The notes beneath the pieces were generated by a model. That model ran no database searches and was not told the origin of the DNA. It saw nothing but the letters and a program-made list of their open reading frames with translations. From contig JARFIW010001323.1 in NCBI GenBank assembly GCA_036346225.1, positions 992,001 through 1,056,000 on the forward strand: DNA of 64,000 nt, in the 5' to 3' direction. Of the stretch, positions 22,840 through 33,688 are shown piece after piece. Both the position numbers and the translations under genes were made by a program. Source of the DNA: Platerodrilus igneus (Eukaryota; Arthropoda; Insecta; Coleoptera; Lycidae). Every line of letters begins with the position of its first letter. The first letter of the stretch is position 1.

Positions 22840-23470
22840 CTTACGAAAAGAAACACAAGTAGAGCACATTTCAGTTACGTTAGATAAAGGGACAGAAACA
22901 GATAAAATTTTATCGATGTTAGATAAAGCACTAGCAGCATCACAGTTAGGTAAGAGAACAGCTGTAGGAGTATCCACCTTAAGAAAAGAAGCAGAATCCG
23001 ATAACACTTCAACCATATTACATAAAAGAAACAAAATCAGGTGGAAGTTTATCAACGTTACAAGAACAAATAGTATGAAGTAGAACTTCGCCAATGTTAG
23101 ATAAAGGAGTAGAATGACAGAATTTCATCAACCTTACAAGAACAAACAGCATCAGGAAGAACTTCATCCACAATAGATAAGGAAGCAGAATCAGGTTGAC
23201 CTTCGTCAACATTAGATAACAGGACATCAGCTAAGATTTTACCAACCTTAGTTAAAAGAACAGAAGCAAGTAGCATTTTGTCAACATGAGAAAAATAAGT
23301 AAGAGTAGGTAGCGTTTCATCAACGTCCGATAAAGCAGTAGAATTAAGTAACACTTCATCACTGTTAGACAACGGAGTAGGAATAGACAAAACTTTAGCC
23401 ACAATTGGAACTGATTCCATAACAATAGTAGATAAAGAAACAGGATCAGGTAAAACTTTGACGACAACAG
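22840..23470 (-). repeat. coding-like ~14-residue tandem repeats downstream of gag
   Basis: The minus strand carries at least a dozen imperfect units of about 42-45 bp whose translation follows LSNVDEVLPDSAS, with variants such as LSDVDETLPTLTY and LSIVDEVLPDAVC. The frame is open across 23097-23987 and continues, after a shift, in 22507-23094. Conservation of the V-D-E core among units that differ at third positions hints at past protein-level selection. I know no function for it. It occupies the place where pol would be expected. Confidence 0.75.
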
Positions 23471-23987
23471 CACTAGGCATTATAGCTGCGGGTTCCCTAA
23501 CTTCAACGGGACATTCTCTACACTTATTAAAAGTTATCGTCACTTCAGCTACAGCTGTTATTGTAGACACGACAGAAATTTCTTGAGTAGAACCATTTAA
23601 GAAAGCAGTAACATGTAAAATTTTGACAGCAACAGCAAGAGACATTAAAGATACAGGTTCACGAATTTCAACAGGACCTCCGCTGACTAAATTAGGAGTT
23701 ATCATCACTTCAGCTACATTTATGCTTGCAGACACGACAGGAATTTGTTGGATAGAATCATTTAAGAAAGCGAGAACAAGCTCTTGAAAAGCTAGCTGCA
23801 AGTCACTAATTCGAAGTGTGGGTTGCACTGGTGTTGGAGGTACCGTTTGGAGTGGAAGTGAAAATGTCGGGTCTGGTTGGTCATCTTTTGAATCGCGAAG
23901 GACAGATGGAATTTGGTTCTTGTTAGTAGAGGTTCGGTAAGTAGGGTTGTAATAGCCGTAAAAATCAATATTACAGTTCAAAGGCAC
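23097..23987 (-). pseudogene. ORF of unknown function after gag, with internal repeats
   Basis: The 296-codon open frame has a proline/threonine/glutamine-rich start, a middle with two related ~70-residue blocks (each with a VEIREP or VEVREP core followed by a VAVKIL or VVVKVL core) and a C-terminal half made of the 14-residue repeats. It is downstream of the zinc-knuckle ORF in the same orientation. It has none of the motifs of protease (DTG/DSG), reverse transcriptase (YxDD) or integrase. It may be the C-terminal part of a long gag-like polyprotein, or a captured sequence. The ATG start is a guess, because upstream sequence is broken. Confidence 0.45.
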
Positions 23988-24105
23988 ATATGGCTAAAAA
24001 GGGTATGAGGTGATGGTAGTAGGGCGAGCAGAAGAAGGTGTAGAAAAAGATGTAGAACTAGAGACGGAAGAAATTTTGTTCGAAGCTATATTTGCCGAAC
24101 AAGGG

Positions 24106-25312
24106 TTATTTTTTGATAGTAGTAGTAGTAGGGTGAGCTGGATGAAGTACAGAAGCGAGCGTAGAGTGAGAAGCAGAAGAAAGTAGACACCTAGAAGTGA
24201 GGATAGAATTTGAAGTATTATTCAAAGACCTATTAGTAGTAGAATGACAGTCTGGACAGTTGCGGCGAGAAACTCCCTTATGTCTGCAACCATAGCAATG
24301 GAGTACTTGAGAACGAGTACAACGTGTCGAAACATGACCAGGTTTGTCGCAATTAGAGCATATGACCTGACGAGTAGAAGCAGAACTAGGAAGAAGAACA
24401 GTAGAAAGTACGGAAGAAGTATCTGATCTACCCGTAGGCGTAGGAGAAATCTTAACAACTCGGTCATGTGAAGCAAATGTATTTTTCCCATTGTTAGCAG
24501 TTTTATAAGCAAGACTTGGTTCAGAATTTATTTCGTCTAGTAGGCGTTTATTATAATGCACGGGTAGGAATTCATCGTTTAATAAGTAATTCCGGAGTAA
24601 AAGAAAAAGTTGTTGGCAGAAATATTACGCGAAACACTGAGTTCCTTAATACGAATCAAGAATTCCGGTATAGAACCTTCACCTGAAAAGGGACACTCAG
24701 TTTAGCGAGTGGGTATCCATTAGTAGGGGTCATAGTATTGACAGTAATAGAAATGCCCAATTCTTCCTCGAAATCAGAAAAAAGATAAAGAATTTCTCTG
24801 GTAACGGTGGCAGCTACATTAAGAGTTTGTGTGCTGGAAGAAGGCTGTTGAGTAAAATCCGCTAAAGTAACTCGCTTGAATTTTCTAACAGTCGCCTCAA
24901 CATTAGAACGAATGGTCTGTAAAGCAAATAATAATTTATTATTCGTAAGGGCTTCCTCCTCATAGCTAGCTACCATCATATCACAACGTCGCGGAATCTG
25001 TACCTATAAGGCGCGTAAATGGGCAAACTTAGTACCAGCAACATCCCCAGCAAAATCGTCAAAAGACGGTCTAGGTTCAGCAAGCGCGCGTTTAATAGCC
25101 TCATGATTCTCTGTAAACGTAATCGTATAAGGGCTAGGAATAAACGACTGATTCATTTCCACTTGAATCGCGTTGCGGACGGCTTTACGCAACTCCTCGA
25201 CTTTAATGTCAGAGTCAACTCCTCGAGAAGATAATTCATATTGGAGTTCGGGTTTTAACAGCTTATTCACATCCAACCCCCACGTAACCATTGTGGCAAA
25301 AGAAATACACAC
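24106..25312 (-). pseudogene. gag of the LTR element, broken into three frames
   Basis: Three consecutive minus-strand frames make a gag-like order. The first (25004-25312) has a short helical domain with LLKPELQYELSSRGVD and VEELRKAVRNAI, reminiscent of the N-terminal domain of many insect retroelement gags. The second (24656-24979) is a helical segment with TNNKLLFALQTIRSNVEA. The third (24106-24561) has two zinc knuckles, CSNCDKPGHVSTRC (CX2CX4HX4C) and CYGCRHKGVSRRNC, the nucleic-acid-binding signature of nucleocapsid. Stops or shifts at about 25003 and 24600 break the gene. Confidence 0.75.
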
Positions 25313-25774
25313 TGTATATAAGAGTAATGCAAAATCACCAACCTCAACCGAATAAACTATAAAATATCAGAAGTGAGTCGCAACAAAACAATTTTATTCA
25401 ATACGAAAGTGATAAAAGGATTGTGTTTCAAAAAGAGTACGAAACGTAAAAGAATAAAGTCTATAAAATCAGAAATAGGGCGCCAGAGTTTTCAAAGGGT
25501 CTACAATTATTGGCGAAAACACAAGTCCAATAATCCGAAGTTAGCCAACCACTGATGTTCAGCGATTAAGAAGGAAAGCAAAACGAAATTTTAAAAAAAT
25601 CGAACCCACCTAAGAAATAAAGGAAAGAAATCATACAAGTTCGAGCGTATGGGAAGAAAACATAAGTAGTATCAGGCCGGGAAAAACGGATAATGTAGTA
25701 ACTTGGGCAGTACAAAAGAAATCAGGCCAGAAGCAAAACAAACTCGGGACCCCACGCCAGAGCGTCAAAATTTA
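25313..25774. other. leader between 5' LTR and gag, with candidate primer-binding site
   Basis: In minus orientation the LTR end at 25775 is followed after ~17 bases by TGGCGTGGGGTCCCGAG, which starts with the TGG that pairs with a tRNA 3' CCA. The offset from the LTR is larger than usual, so the site is a candidate only. The rest of the leader shows nothing I recognise. Confidence 0.4.
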
Positions 25775-26904
25775 TGCTACGTTTATCGACGTAGTCTAAC
25801 ACAAAAACCAAAGAAAGACTGATCAGTCTCAATCGGTGAGTAGGTGGGGTATTACACATACAAAAATTAAAGAAAAGCCTGAAATATAAAATACACACAT
25901 TCATTTACAACTGACAACTAAACATACATCAAAGAAAACCTCTAATTAAAAAAAATATGTACAAAAGCACAGTAGTACAAAAAAAATAGACAATCAATAA
26001 TTACAAGCTACACATATCAACAAAATCAAAAGAAAACATTTTTTTAAAAATGGTGAGCTGCCATTTTTAAGTACCTACCCCCTACATTATTTAGTAACAA
26101 AGAAAGAAACCCAAACGCAACACTAAAAACCATAGCTCTAAATTATTGTAAATTTAAAATTACATATATAACATTGGTACTAGGATGTCTTAACTAACCA
26201 AAAATTTACAATTAAAAAAAGGAAAACTCATAATTCTAAATGATCCTCGTAAATATACAATTAAACATAGAGGATGGTCACGATAAATACTGTATTGATA
26301 ATAAATATCATCTCACTTGACGATAATCATTTTAAAAATTCTGAGTCTATTCAACACGCGGAGCCTGATAAATATACTCTTTTGACCAATTTTACAGGAC
26401 CCATACAAGAAAATAGTGCATAAACACTCACTCGAACCTCCGCGGTGTAGGTTTGGGACACACCTTCCTTAATGACAGGGCGGAGCAGAGGAGCTCGAGA
26501 TCCCGCAATGTGGGTGTCCTCCCATAACAAAAGGAGCGGCAATGCAATGGGTTGTTAGGTGCACTGGAGCAAGAAATAACCACGCTGTAGCGCGTGCGCG
26601 AAATTTTTACAAAAAAAAACGGATACAACCAAAAATACAACAAATGGTTTCGTTGTGTATATCGAAAAGAAAGTGAATATTAATTTTGTTTAACTATTAA
26701 CCAGACTTCGACGTAATATTGTTTTTATCTAAGGTGAATAGAAAACTTGAAAGACGGTTATATCGGATAGTTGAATACCTCATTTCAACGAGTTTTGAAT
26801 TGAAACAATAGAGAAAGTAATTACACGCTACCGCAATGTATAGCATGTTCACGGATACCTAAAACATGGTATAGACTATTTAATATATATAATAAACTTT
26901 TCGT
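25775..26904 (-). repeat. 5' LTR of the gag-only retroelement, inner part
   Basis: Matches 20100-21210 of the 3' LTR. At 26904 the match stops abruptly where the Polinton begins, and it resumes at 42573. The last six bases here, TTTCGT at 26899-26904, are repeated at 42567-42572 as the Polinton target duplication. Confidence 0.95.
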
Positions 26905-27278
26905 AGTAGGGTAAAATCAAGAAACCCACCACCACATTTCCCCCAGCATCCACATTTCCCCACACATCTGGACCAAAAAGTTTTCTTCGACTAACCATTT
27001 TTCATCTTTCGAGATAAACCTATCTTAAATTTTTATGTTTCGAGATAAATGAGCATCCTCATTTCCTCCCACATCTGAACCAAAAGTTTTCTTCGACTAG
27101 CCATTTTTATCTTTCATCTGAACCAAATAGTTTTCTTTGTCTAGCCATTGCATCTTTCGAGATAAACCTATCTTGTTTGGTATCAATCAATATTAGATTT
27201 TCTCAGCTACCTGAATCTCTAAGAATTTTTCAGATATCATCACCCCAAGGAGCTACCCTCATTTTAAGATTTTGTAGC
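26905..27278 (+). repeat. left terminal inverted repeat of Polinton 1
   Basis: Begins AGTAGGGTAAAATCAAG and contains repeated short blocks (GTTTTCTTCGACTA and TCGAGATAAACCTATCTT occur more than once). It matches the reverse complement of 42185-42566 with few differences, much closer than the two LTRs of the surrounding retroelement match each other, which agrees with the Polinton being the younger insertion. Confidence 0.95.
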
Positions 27279-27664
27279 AAGATCAATTTATAATCACCCT
27301 CCTTTTAATATCTACAGTCCTTTAACCAACAATAATAAGAACACAAAAGTTTAATAATTTATTTATCCGATTTACAGTTTAATAAACTAATTACAATTTT
27401 ACAAAGTATTTTGTTTGTGTAGCCGAATCCAAGCAGGTTAACCTGTAACAAAAAGAGATTAATGGGTTGTTTAAATAGACCTGTAATAAAAAGAGATTAA
27501 AGTAAAAGAGAGGAAACATGTTTTCAGTCAATAAGACATATTGTTGTTAATCCAACAATATGTTTTACCGTCCGGCGAGACCACGGGAGGTAAACACATA
27601 TCGCCGGGAAGAAAGGAATTATTAAGGATGGGGAGGGTAGATATGCTTATAACTAACTTACATA
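27279..27664. other. non-coding gap between the left TIR and the polymerase 3' end
   Basis: No gene is seen. It contains an inverted pair around AATATGTTTTACCGTC and short direct repeats of AAAAAGAGATTAA (27451 and 27488). Confidence 0.6.
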
Positions 27665-30600
27665 CTATATATACACAATAAAATATAAACAACTATCTAA
27701 TATCCTTATGCCCCATGCATATGTGGAAGTACTACCCGGGATGACGTACCTTTTGTCATCTTCTGCCGATAAACTAATTTTATTAATTAATTGGGTGTAC
27801 AAATCGTGTTTTTTACTCCGAATACATACCATGCTATGCATGAGGGCACCAGAATTATTATGCACAATGTCCTTAAAACTATCCACACTAATCCCAGCCA
27901 CCACACTACGCGATACCCCCTTGATCTTTTTAATCGTGTCCTTCTCACTAAGAATGCAATAGGATTTTGCGCGAGTTCCAACAAATTGTAACACCAAGTC
28001 GCCGTTGAACTCGTCTTTGAACTTGCCGGGAATCTTTTGTTCACAAGAGGCATATTGTATTTGTTGTCTCGAGGGTAGTCACTAGTGTCGAAATTGTTAA
28101 TGTTTGCACTAATATCACTATACAAGTCTTTTGTTTCTATACTATACACTAAAGAGTCAGTGTCTGTATAAAGTAGTGAGAGTTTAGCTCCATACAAATG
28201 TTTCATGGTGTTATAATGAAAATCATACATGAGGGTCTTTGAAATATCTAGAATCGAAAACCTGCATATATGGGTTTGTTGTAAGTGACTTTTACCCTAT
28301 CCATCTGTATAATAACCAAATCCTCACCTAGCACTAAACTACTGTTAAAGTTAGGTTTAGCTATTAGTCCACTCGCGCACAACTTTTGTCCTCGTGCTCC
28401 CACCGCGACACAATCTTTACATCAACACGTTTGTCCACGTTCTCCATAGTTTTACCAAAACCGCATTGTTCATAAGTTTGAAAAGTCTTTTCAAACGCGT
28501 TAGTGGCAGAAGTACGGAGAGACGTGTTTAAATCTATGTAAGGTTTGAGCCACGGTGATTGCTCGAACTCCAACACACGGTGAACTGTAGTTAATTGTAG
28601 ACCATTGCGCAGAGCCTGTTGAAGTGTTCGGTAATGGATTACATATTTCTTCTTATCAAAAGTGTGGTGAGTAGCTTCGGAGTCCTAGAAGACGGTGTTG
28701 GTGGAACCATGGTCTCGGGACAGAAAGGCAAGTCGTTATGCAGATCCTGAAGCTGTTGTGGGTAGTGCAGATCAACCTCTAGGATGTACCCCATATTGTG
28801 CGTAATGGGGATATTCAAAATGTTATCTTTTAGGTGGTTAACCTGATCGATGTTTAACCACCTGAAAAACCCGTGTGGAAGTGGTTGACTCATAGCCCAT
28901 CCATATAGGTTGTTGGCATCGAGGTATGTCAAGTACATGGAGGGTTCACTGGGGTTGTACTCCTCCATATACTTGTTGTTGGCACGAGCATACCGATGAC
29001 TACACTGAGTGAGACCACCTCTAATGCCTTTCTTAATAAAGTGGTGCATATCAACATCGGTTAATAACTCCAACTTCACCTCAGTGTGTTTCAGCATTGC
29101 ATCAAAGGCGAGAGAAGGAGCTGTCACGTACTGAGCCGGGTCGAGATTGTACGTACTTAGACAAACGTTTCTGAAATTTTCAAAAACGTCTGCCAACAGT
29201 AGAACATCGCTCTTTAAATACAGATCGCTGTATTCACCCAAGTTTCGTATGTGGAACTCCTCCCACACCTTCTGCGCATGTTTATAATCCGCATCGCTAA
29301 TAGCCGTAGAAGATAAGTCGTTGAAGAAAGCATGTTTTGCGGGCAAAGAGGTTTCATTCAATACACTTACACCGGAAATGTATGAATACGGAAAACACCT
29401 TTCCTTGTCAGCAAACTACGCAGTCTGTCGTCTGAGAAAAATTTTGGATCTCAACAAACTGTTGAGGTTCTAAATTCTTCGTCAACTTATCCAACGATGA
29501 TGTCATAAAACGAAGCGAATCTATGAAACGCAGCTGAACTGTGGAATTATCGGTTTCATCATCTTCTTCTTCTACATCTGGTTCTTCGCCATATAACCTC
29601 ACATACTTTGTGAACGATACGAACCGCTCCTTATTGTTGGGGATCACCTCTACACGTTCTTTATCGCAGCCCAACTCTTTCACAATAAAATGGGAATCAT
29701 ACCCACTTAAATTGTGGAATATGACCGGTATGAAATTTGGCATCCGGTATTGAACGTTGCATTGGCGATGTGCTGCGAAGCGGAACTTTCCTGTTAGGTG
29801 GCAGTGATCCCTCACTCGATCATCACCCAAAGGTTTCCTGCAGATGCCGCAATCGTCAACCATGTGGAATAACAACTCCTCCAGAGGTTCAAGCGGTGCC
29901 ATCGGAACGTTGGTTTTAAGGATTTTACCTAATCTGCAGGCCTCCTCCTTCAACTTTTCCATAAACACTTTAGCAGCTTCAGGTCCCCTGTACAGGTCAA
30001 ACTTGTTAAACGAGTCATCGTATGAACATTTGATATAGTATGCAAAACTGAAGGGTTCGTGGTGTTGTGTGCTGTTGGTGAAGGAAGAGGTGGGATCCGG
30101 AACTGCGGAGCTAATAGGCTTCAACACACTTTCGAAGTCAGCATAAATCACGAACGGTACCCGCATTTGCTTGTGCACGCTCGTAAACTCGAGGATGTTG
30201 TTAAAGTGGTTCGGCATCTTTGTAGCAACCACGTTGCAGTCTTGTTCGAGTGTTGTCGTAATTTGTCTTCGGATGGGAAGAACACCAAGCATCCATCGCA
30301 AATCCATTTACGGGTGTGGTCATGAGATAGCTGCTTACCCACTAGCTTCCCAAATCCTTGATCCAGCAGTAGTGGGACTTGCATCCATCCTGAATGTACA
30401 GCAGGTTGACATGCTGATCCCTCTTTCTTTTGGTGAAGTGGAGGGGTCCAACGATGGACTTGCCTTCCACCCCAAAGACGTTAATGCTTATAGCATTCTG
30501 CTCCTCGAACTTGGCTATGTCCTTTATGGGCATCGGGAACTGTAGTCCTGTCACGTCGAGTGCGGTGCTGTAATGCGGGTAGCTACTGACCCTTTGCGGA

Positions 30601-31578
30601 TTGTGAGCATCATCAGGGTGAAGAGCAGCCACAACACACCAGGCAAAGCATGCATTGTCTTGGTTCTGGATGTTAATGACGGCTCCCTTATCCTGAATCC
30701 ATTTGGGAGCTCGATGTAGGACTCCCCACGAAGAGGTTTATACTTGTTTATATTTATTTCTAAGTATAACACCTGTTTCAGAGTCCATCCTAAAATTTAA
30801 AAATTAGAAAAATTAATAATTGTAGAAACTAACCAGAATCTCGTTCTTGAAATTCGTCCGACTTGGCTGACATCCTCTCCACAAAAGAGTTGTATACCTC
30901 CCCCAGATCGCTGGATGAGGTGACCACAACATTTCGGGTGTTGAAAGATTTGATATCTTCAACACCCTCTGCCGCAGCCATCTTGGTGTAACCACCAAAC
31001 ACCTCCAGGTTCACCTTTAGGGTGGTGTGGATTGCCCGCTGTTCCCCGACTAAGCTTATGAATCTCTCCCTCTGGTTGCGGAGAAAATCCAACAGACCTA
31101 GAAATAACTAAGTTAAACACTAAATACTTATAAAAAAAATACGTACTTGTAGAGTCGACATTACTAATTCTGTATGTAGCGATTCGACTTTTAAATGCAG
31201 TCGCTACCACTTCTACACCCCATCCAGGACGCGACTAGCAGCGGTCTTGTGTTCGTTCGAGCGTTGGTGGGCCACCGTTGGTTACATCCACATCGCACTC
31301 AACACATCTCCGCAATCTTTTGGGGGTAGGCTCCTCAACGGTTGGTGCAGCAGCTCGTTTGACCCCGGATGGGCCGGCAACGGGAACAACCACACCATGC
31401 TTGGCATCTTTGTGCCGTTTTAGGCTATCCTTCCGCGAGAAGGATGCAGGGCATGCATCGCAGGCGAACAAGCCCTTTCTGGTTTCGAGACAAACCCATG
31501 TTGCTGGAGCAGATGTCTCTTCAAATGATCGTTTCTGGAAAAGCCACCCCCGCAGACGTTGCAGACAAAGGAAGACAT
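27665..31578 (-). pseudogene. protein-primed family B DNA polymerase of Polinton 1, with N-terminal zinc fingers and two short introns
   Basis: Minus-strand gene from a start at 31578, with two C2H2 fingers at its N-terminus (FVCNVCGGGFSRNDHLKRH; FACDACPASFSRKDSLKRH). Candidate introns at 31098-31146 and 30790-30833 have GT...AG ends. A further CX2C finger-like motif lies near 30290. The exonuclease motifs are visible: YADFESV (Exo I, ~30140), HNLSGYDSHF (Exo II, ~29715) and YSDLYLKSDVLLLAD (Exo III, ~29230). The polymerase motifs are YLDANNLYGWAM (A, ~28915), a B-like KTMENV region (~28455) and YTDTDSL (C, ~28155). The frame is broken at several points, including near 30370, 29400, 28640 and 27990. 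In intact Polintons this enzyme copies the element by protein priming. Confidence 0.93.
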
Positions 31579-31644
31579 TTTTCTATAAAGAAATTAAAAC
31601 TGGTCAAAGACTTTTAACAGTTGTAACTAGCCGAAGACTAAACA

Positions 31645-31681
31645 GATACTGAATTATATTGCATTGCACGGTGCTTTTATA
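31645..31681 (-). promoter_or_regulatory. core promoter of the polymerase gene
   Basis: On the minus strand a TATAAAAGC box starts at 31681, and an arthropod-type initiator TTCAGT has its A at 31650, 31 bases downstream. The polymerase ATG follows at 31578. The spacing is that of a TATA/Inr promoter. Confidence 0.6.
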
Positions 31682-31880
31682 CCCTGTTGGTATAATTAGC
31701 TAGTTTACTTTTAAAACCCAGCGTCGTTTAACCTTGAGTAACATTCCATACCAGTCTAATCACACCAGTAAAACCTAATATTCTTAACTAACCTTGAATC
31801 GGATTACAAACTAGTTCATGCCTGTCTGTAACATACTGCAAATGATAATGAGGAGCATGCGCAACAACAACCCTGAAACA

Positions 31881-31916
31881 TTTAAAAGGATGATCTGCAT
31901 AGGATTCCTTCTCAGT
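31881..31916 (+). promoter_or_regulatory. core promoter of the 31943 gene
   Basis: TTTAAAAGG at 31881 lies about 33 bases before the A of a TCAGTC initiator at 31912-31917. The ORF starts at 31943. It is divergent from the polymerase promoter, leaving about 200 bp between the two. Confidence 0.5.
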
Positions 31917-31942
31917 CATCTCAGTGAAATCAGTGCAAAGCA

Positions 31943-32743
31943 ATGGAGTCTGCAGGTGTTAATGATGCACAAGTTTCGTATACCGAAAATCTGATTAATA
32001 AGTTTACGCATAGTTTAAGTGAATTGGGTGAACACCCTCATAATGCGGAAATTGGGTTTGTTATAAACCAGAGAATAAAACCCGTATTACGATTGGTGTG
32101 TAGCAAGAAATATTGTGGCAGCCATGTTCTGGAATTGACATACGAAAATTGGTTAGCATTTACAAATTTCCAAGTGGAATTTCAAATCAACGTATTTTCT
32201 CGTGACGTGCTAAACACTCGATTAAATGGTGCACCCGAAATGGAAGATCTACACATACAACTAGGAGGTCCGTTCTTTATCACTCTGTCACCAGTGTCTG
32301 GATCAACCGAGAACGAAACGTTCCAGTTAAAAATAATAATGGGCGATAGCTCGATAGTTATAAATGAATTGGAGTGCCGTAAAATATTCCATATGCGAGA
32401 GTTGTTTGAGTATCAACTTAAACAGTTGGAAAGTCGTGACTTCCCAGCATTATACAGCGAATTAGTAGGGTTTGTTGCTAATTCTAATTTAAATGATTGC
32501 GATCGGTTTAATACTATGACTGAAGGAGAGAAACGAATTAAAATCTTGATTGAAGGCGAAGTTCGAATTGGCAATATTTTATTCTACAACGAATTGAATC
32601 AGAGCGCCCTAAATGCTTTGGAGCTGGTTATATGTTTTCCAGATATATTTGTGCGAGACGTGATACGTACAAGAACATTAGTGGAAATGTTTAGACGTTT
32701 AAATTTGTCGGAATCTGAAGATTCTGATTATGGTGATAACTAG
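31943..32743 (+). CDS. Polinton ORF of unknown function (266 aa)
   Basis: A fully open 266-codon frame starting with ATG behind a TATA/Inr-like promoter. The protein is acidic and soluble-looking, with no signal peptide or membrane segment and an acidic tail (SESEDSDYGDN). It is probably mixed alpha/beta with strand-like stretches (VLELTYENWLAF, FFITLSPV). I recognise no named family. It is first in the plus-strand gene series and divergent from the polymerase, a position that in other Polintons can hold replication or early proteins. It is one of only two long ORFs in this copy without a break, so it may have decayed more slowly or by luck. Confidence 0.75.
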   Translation: MESAGVNDAQVSYTENLINKFTHSLSELGEHPHNAEIGFVINQRIKPVLRLVCSKKYCGSHVLELTYENWLAFTNFQVEFQINVFSRDVLNTRLNGAPEMEDLHIQLGGPFFITLSPVSGSTENETFQLKIIMGDSSIVINELECRKIFHMRELFEYQLKQLESRDFPALYSELVGFVANSNLNDCDRFNTMTEGEKRIKILIEGEVRIGNILFYNELNQSALNALELVICFPDIFVRDVIRTRTLVEMFRRLNLSESEDSDYGDN

Positions 32744-32827
32744 AAAGAGTATTTTATAAAAGACAGTCCAAGAGACGTGGATGTAAATGTATTGTTATTA
32801 TAAATATATTGTAAATTTTTGAAAAAG

Positions 32828-32835
32828 TATAAATA
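32828..32835 (+). promoter_or_regulatory. TATA box before the PLA2-like gene
   Basis: TATAAATA lies 53 bases before the TATAA-free leader ends at the candidate ATG at 32888. No clear TCAGT initiator is present. Confidence 0.4.
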
Positions 32836-32887
32836 GACTCGTTGTTGTTTATTTATTTAGTATAGTTTGAGATTTTTGAGTAAACAC

Positions 32888-33354
32888 ATGATTATCTGTT
32901 CTGGAGAGGGTTTAATCAACAGCGCTATAAACAGGTTACCGTTTGAGCTGCATATTCCAGGTTATCAGTACTGCGGGCCTGGTACAAAGTTGGATGAGCG
33001 CTTAGCAAGAGGTGATCCTGGAATAAACGAAGTTGGATAAATTGTGTAAAGACCACGACATTGCATACTCCAAGTACCCCTGACGATCTTCCAGCCAGAC
33101 ACCGAGCAGATAAAATTTTAGAAGAAGAAGCCTGGGGAGAGTTAAGTCTAAAACGCAAAGTTTGGGGAAAAAGCTGCAGCTTGGTTTGTGACAAACGCTA
33201 TGAAAGCGAAGAGAAAATGGGTATGGGTTTAAAGAAGAAAATAAGTTTTAAAGGCGGATTCTTGAAGAAAATACGCTCCGCAGTAGACCGAGTTGGTTCC
33301 GACAACTTGAAAAAGCTGTTAGATGTTGGTATTCTAATTGGTAAAAAATCATAA
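32888..33354 (+). pseudogene. parvovirus-VP1-type phospholipase A2-like protein of Polinton 1
   Basis: The N-terminal part has the calcium-loop signature YCGPGT followed by an acidic segment. After a break, the next part carries the catalytic His-Asp helix motif HDIAY. This pair, loop then HD, is diagnostic of the PLA2-like domain found in parvovirus VP1 and in some Polinton proteins, where it is thought to help virions breach membranes. A lysine-rich C-terminal region with KKKISFKGGFLKKI follows. Two frame changes near 33035 and 33078 inactivate the gene. The start at 32888 is the first ATG after the TATA box. The function in this element is inferred. Confidence 0.75.
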
Positions 33355-33688
33355 AAGGAGCGGTGGGAAAAGCAAAATTAAAGTCCCACGTATTATACCC
33401 GTTCCACAGAAAGGAGGTTTTCTGCCATTGATTCCGATATTCGCGGGACTAAGTGCCTTAGGGGCACTAACAGGTGGTGCTGCAGGGATAGCTAAAGCAG
33501 TAAATGATGTCAAGACAGCCAACGAACATCTTAAGGAGAGCGAACGACACAACAGATCTATGGAAGCCATTACCGTTGGGAAAAAAGGAAATGGAATGTT
33601 TCTAAAACCATACAAAAAAGGTACAGCATTATTCTTGAAACCGTACAAACAGGGGCGTGGCATTTGTAAAAAAGTATCAAAAAACTAA
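33338..33688 (+). CDS. small basic protein with glycine/alanine-rich hydrophobic segment
   Basis: An open frame that begins in a lysine-rich stretch and has a long hydrophobic Gly/Ala segment (FLPLIPIFAGLSALGALTGG, about residues 28-47). A helical part with HLKESERHNRSME follows, then two copies of FLKPYK and a lysine-rich end. This layout suggests a membrane-active or DNA-condensing virion peptide, comparable in style to small adenovirus core proteins, but I cannot assign homology. There is no ATG at the start of the frame (the first usable codon is TTG), so the true start is unclear or has been lost. It overlaps the end of the PLA2-like gene and runs into the protease frame. Confidence 0.6.
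   Translation: MVKNHKRSGGKSKIKVPRIIPVPQKGGFLPLIPIFAGLSALGALTGGAAGIAKAVNDVKTANEHLKESERHNRSMEAITVGKKGNGMFLKPYKKGTALFLKPYKQGRGICKKVSKN

Noticed and set aside
29541..30545. plus-strand ORFs inside the polymerase region
   Set aside because: They overlap the minus-strand polymerase with clear exonuclease motifs, and they show no motif of their own.
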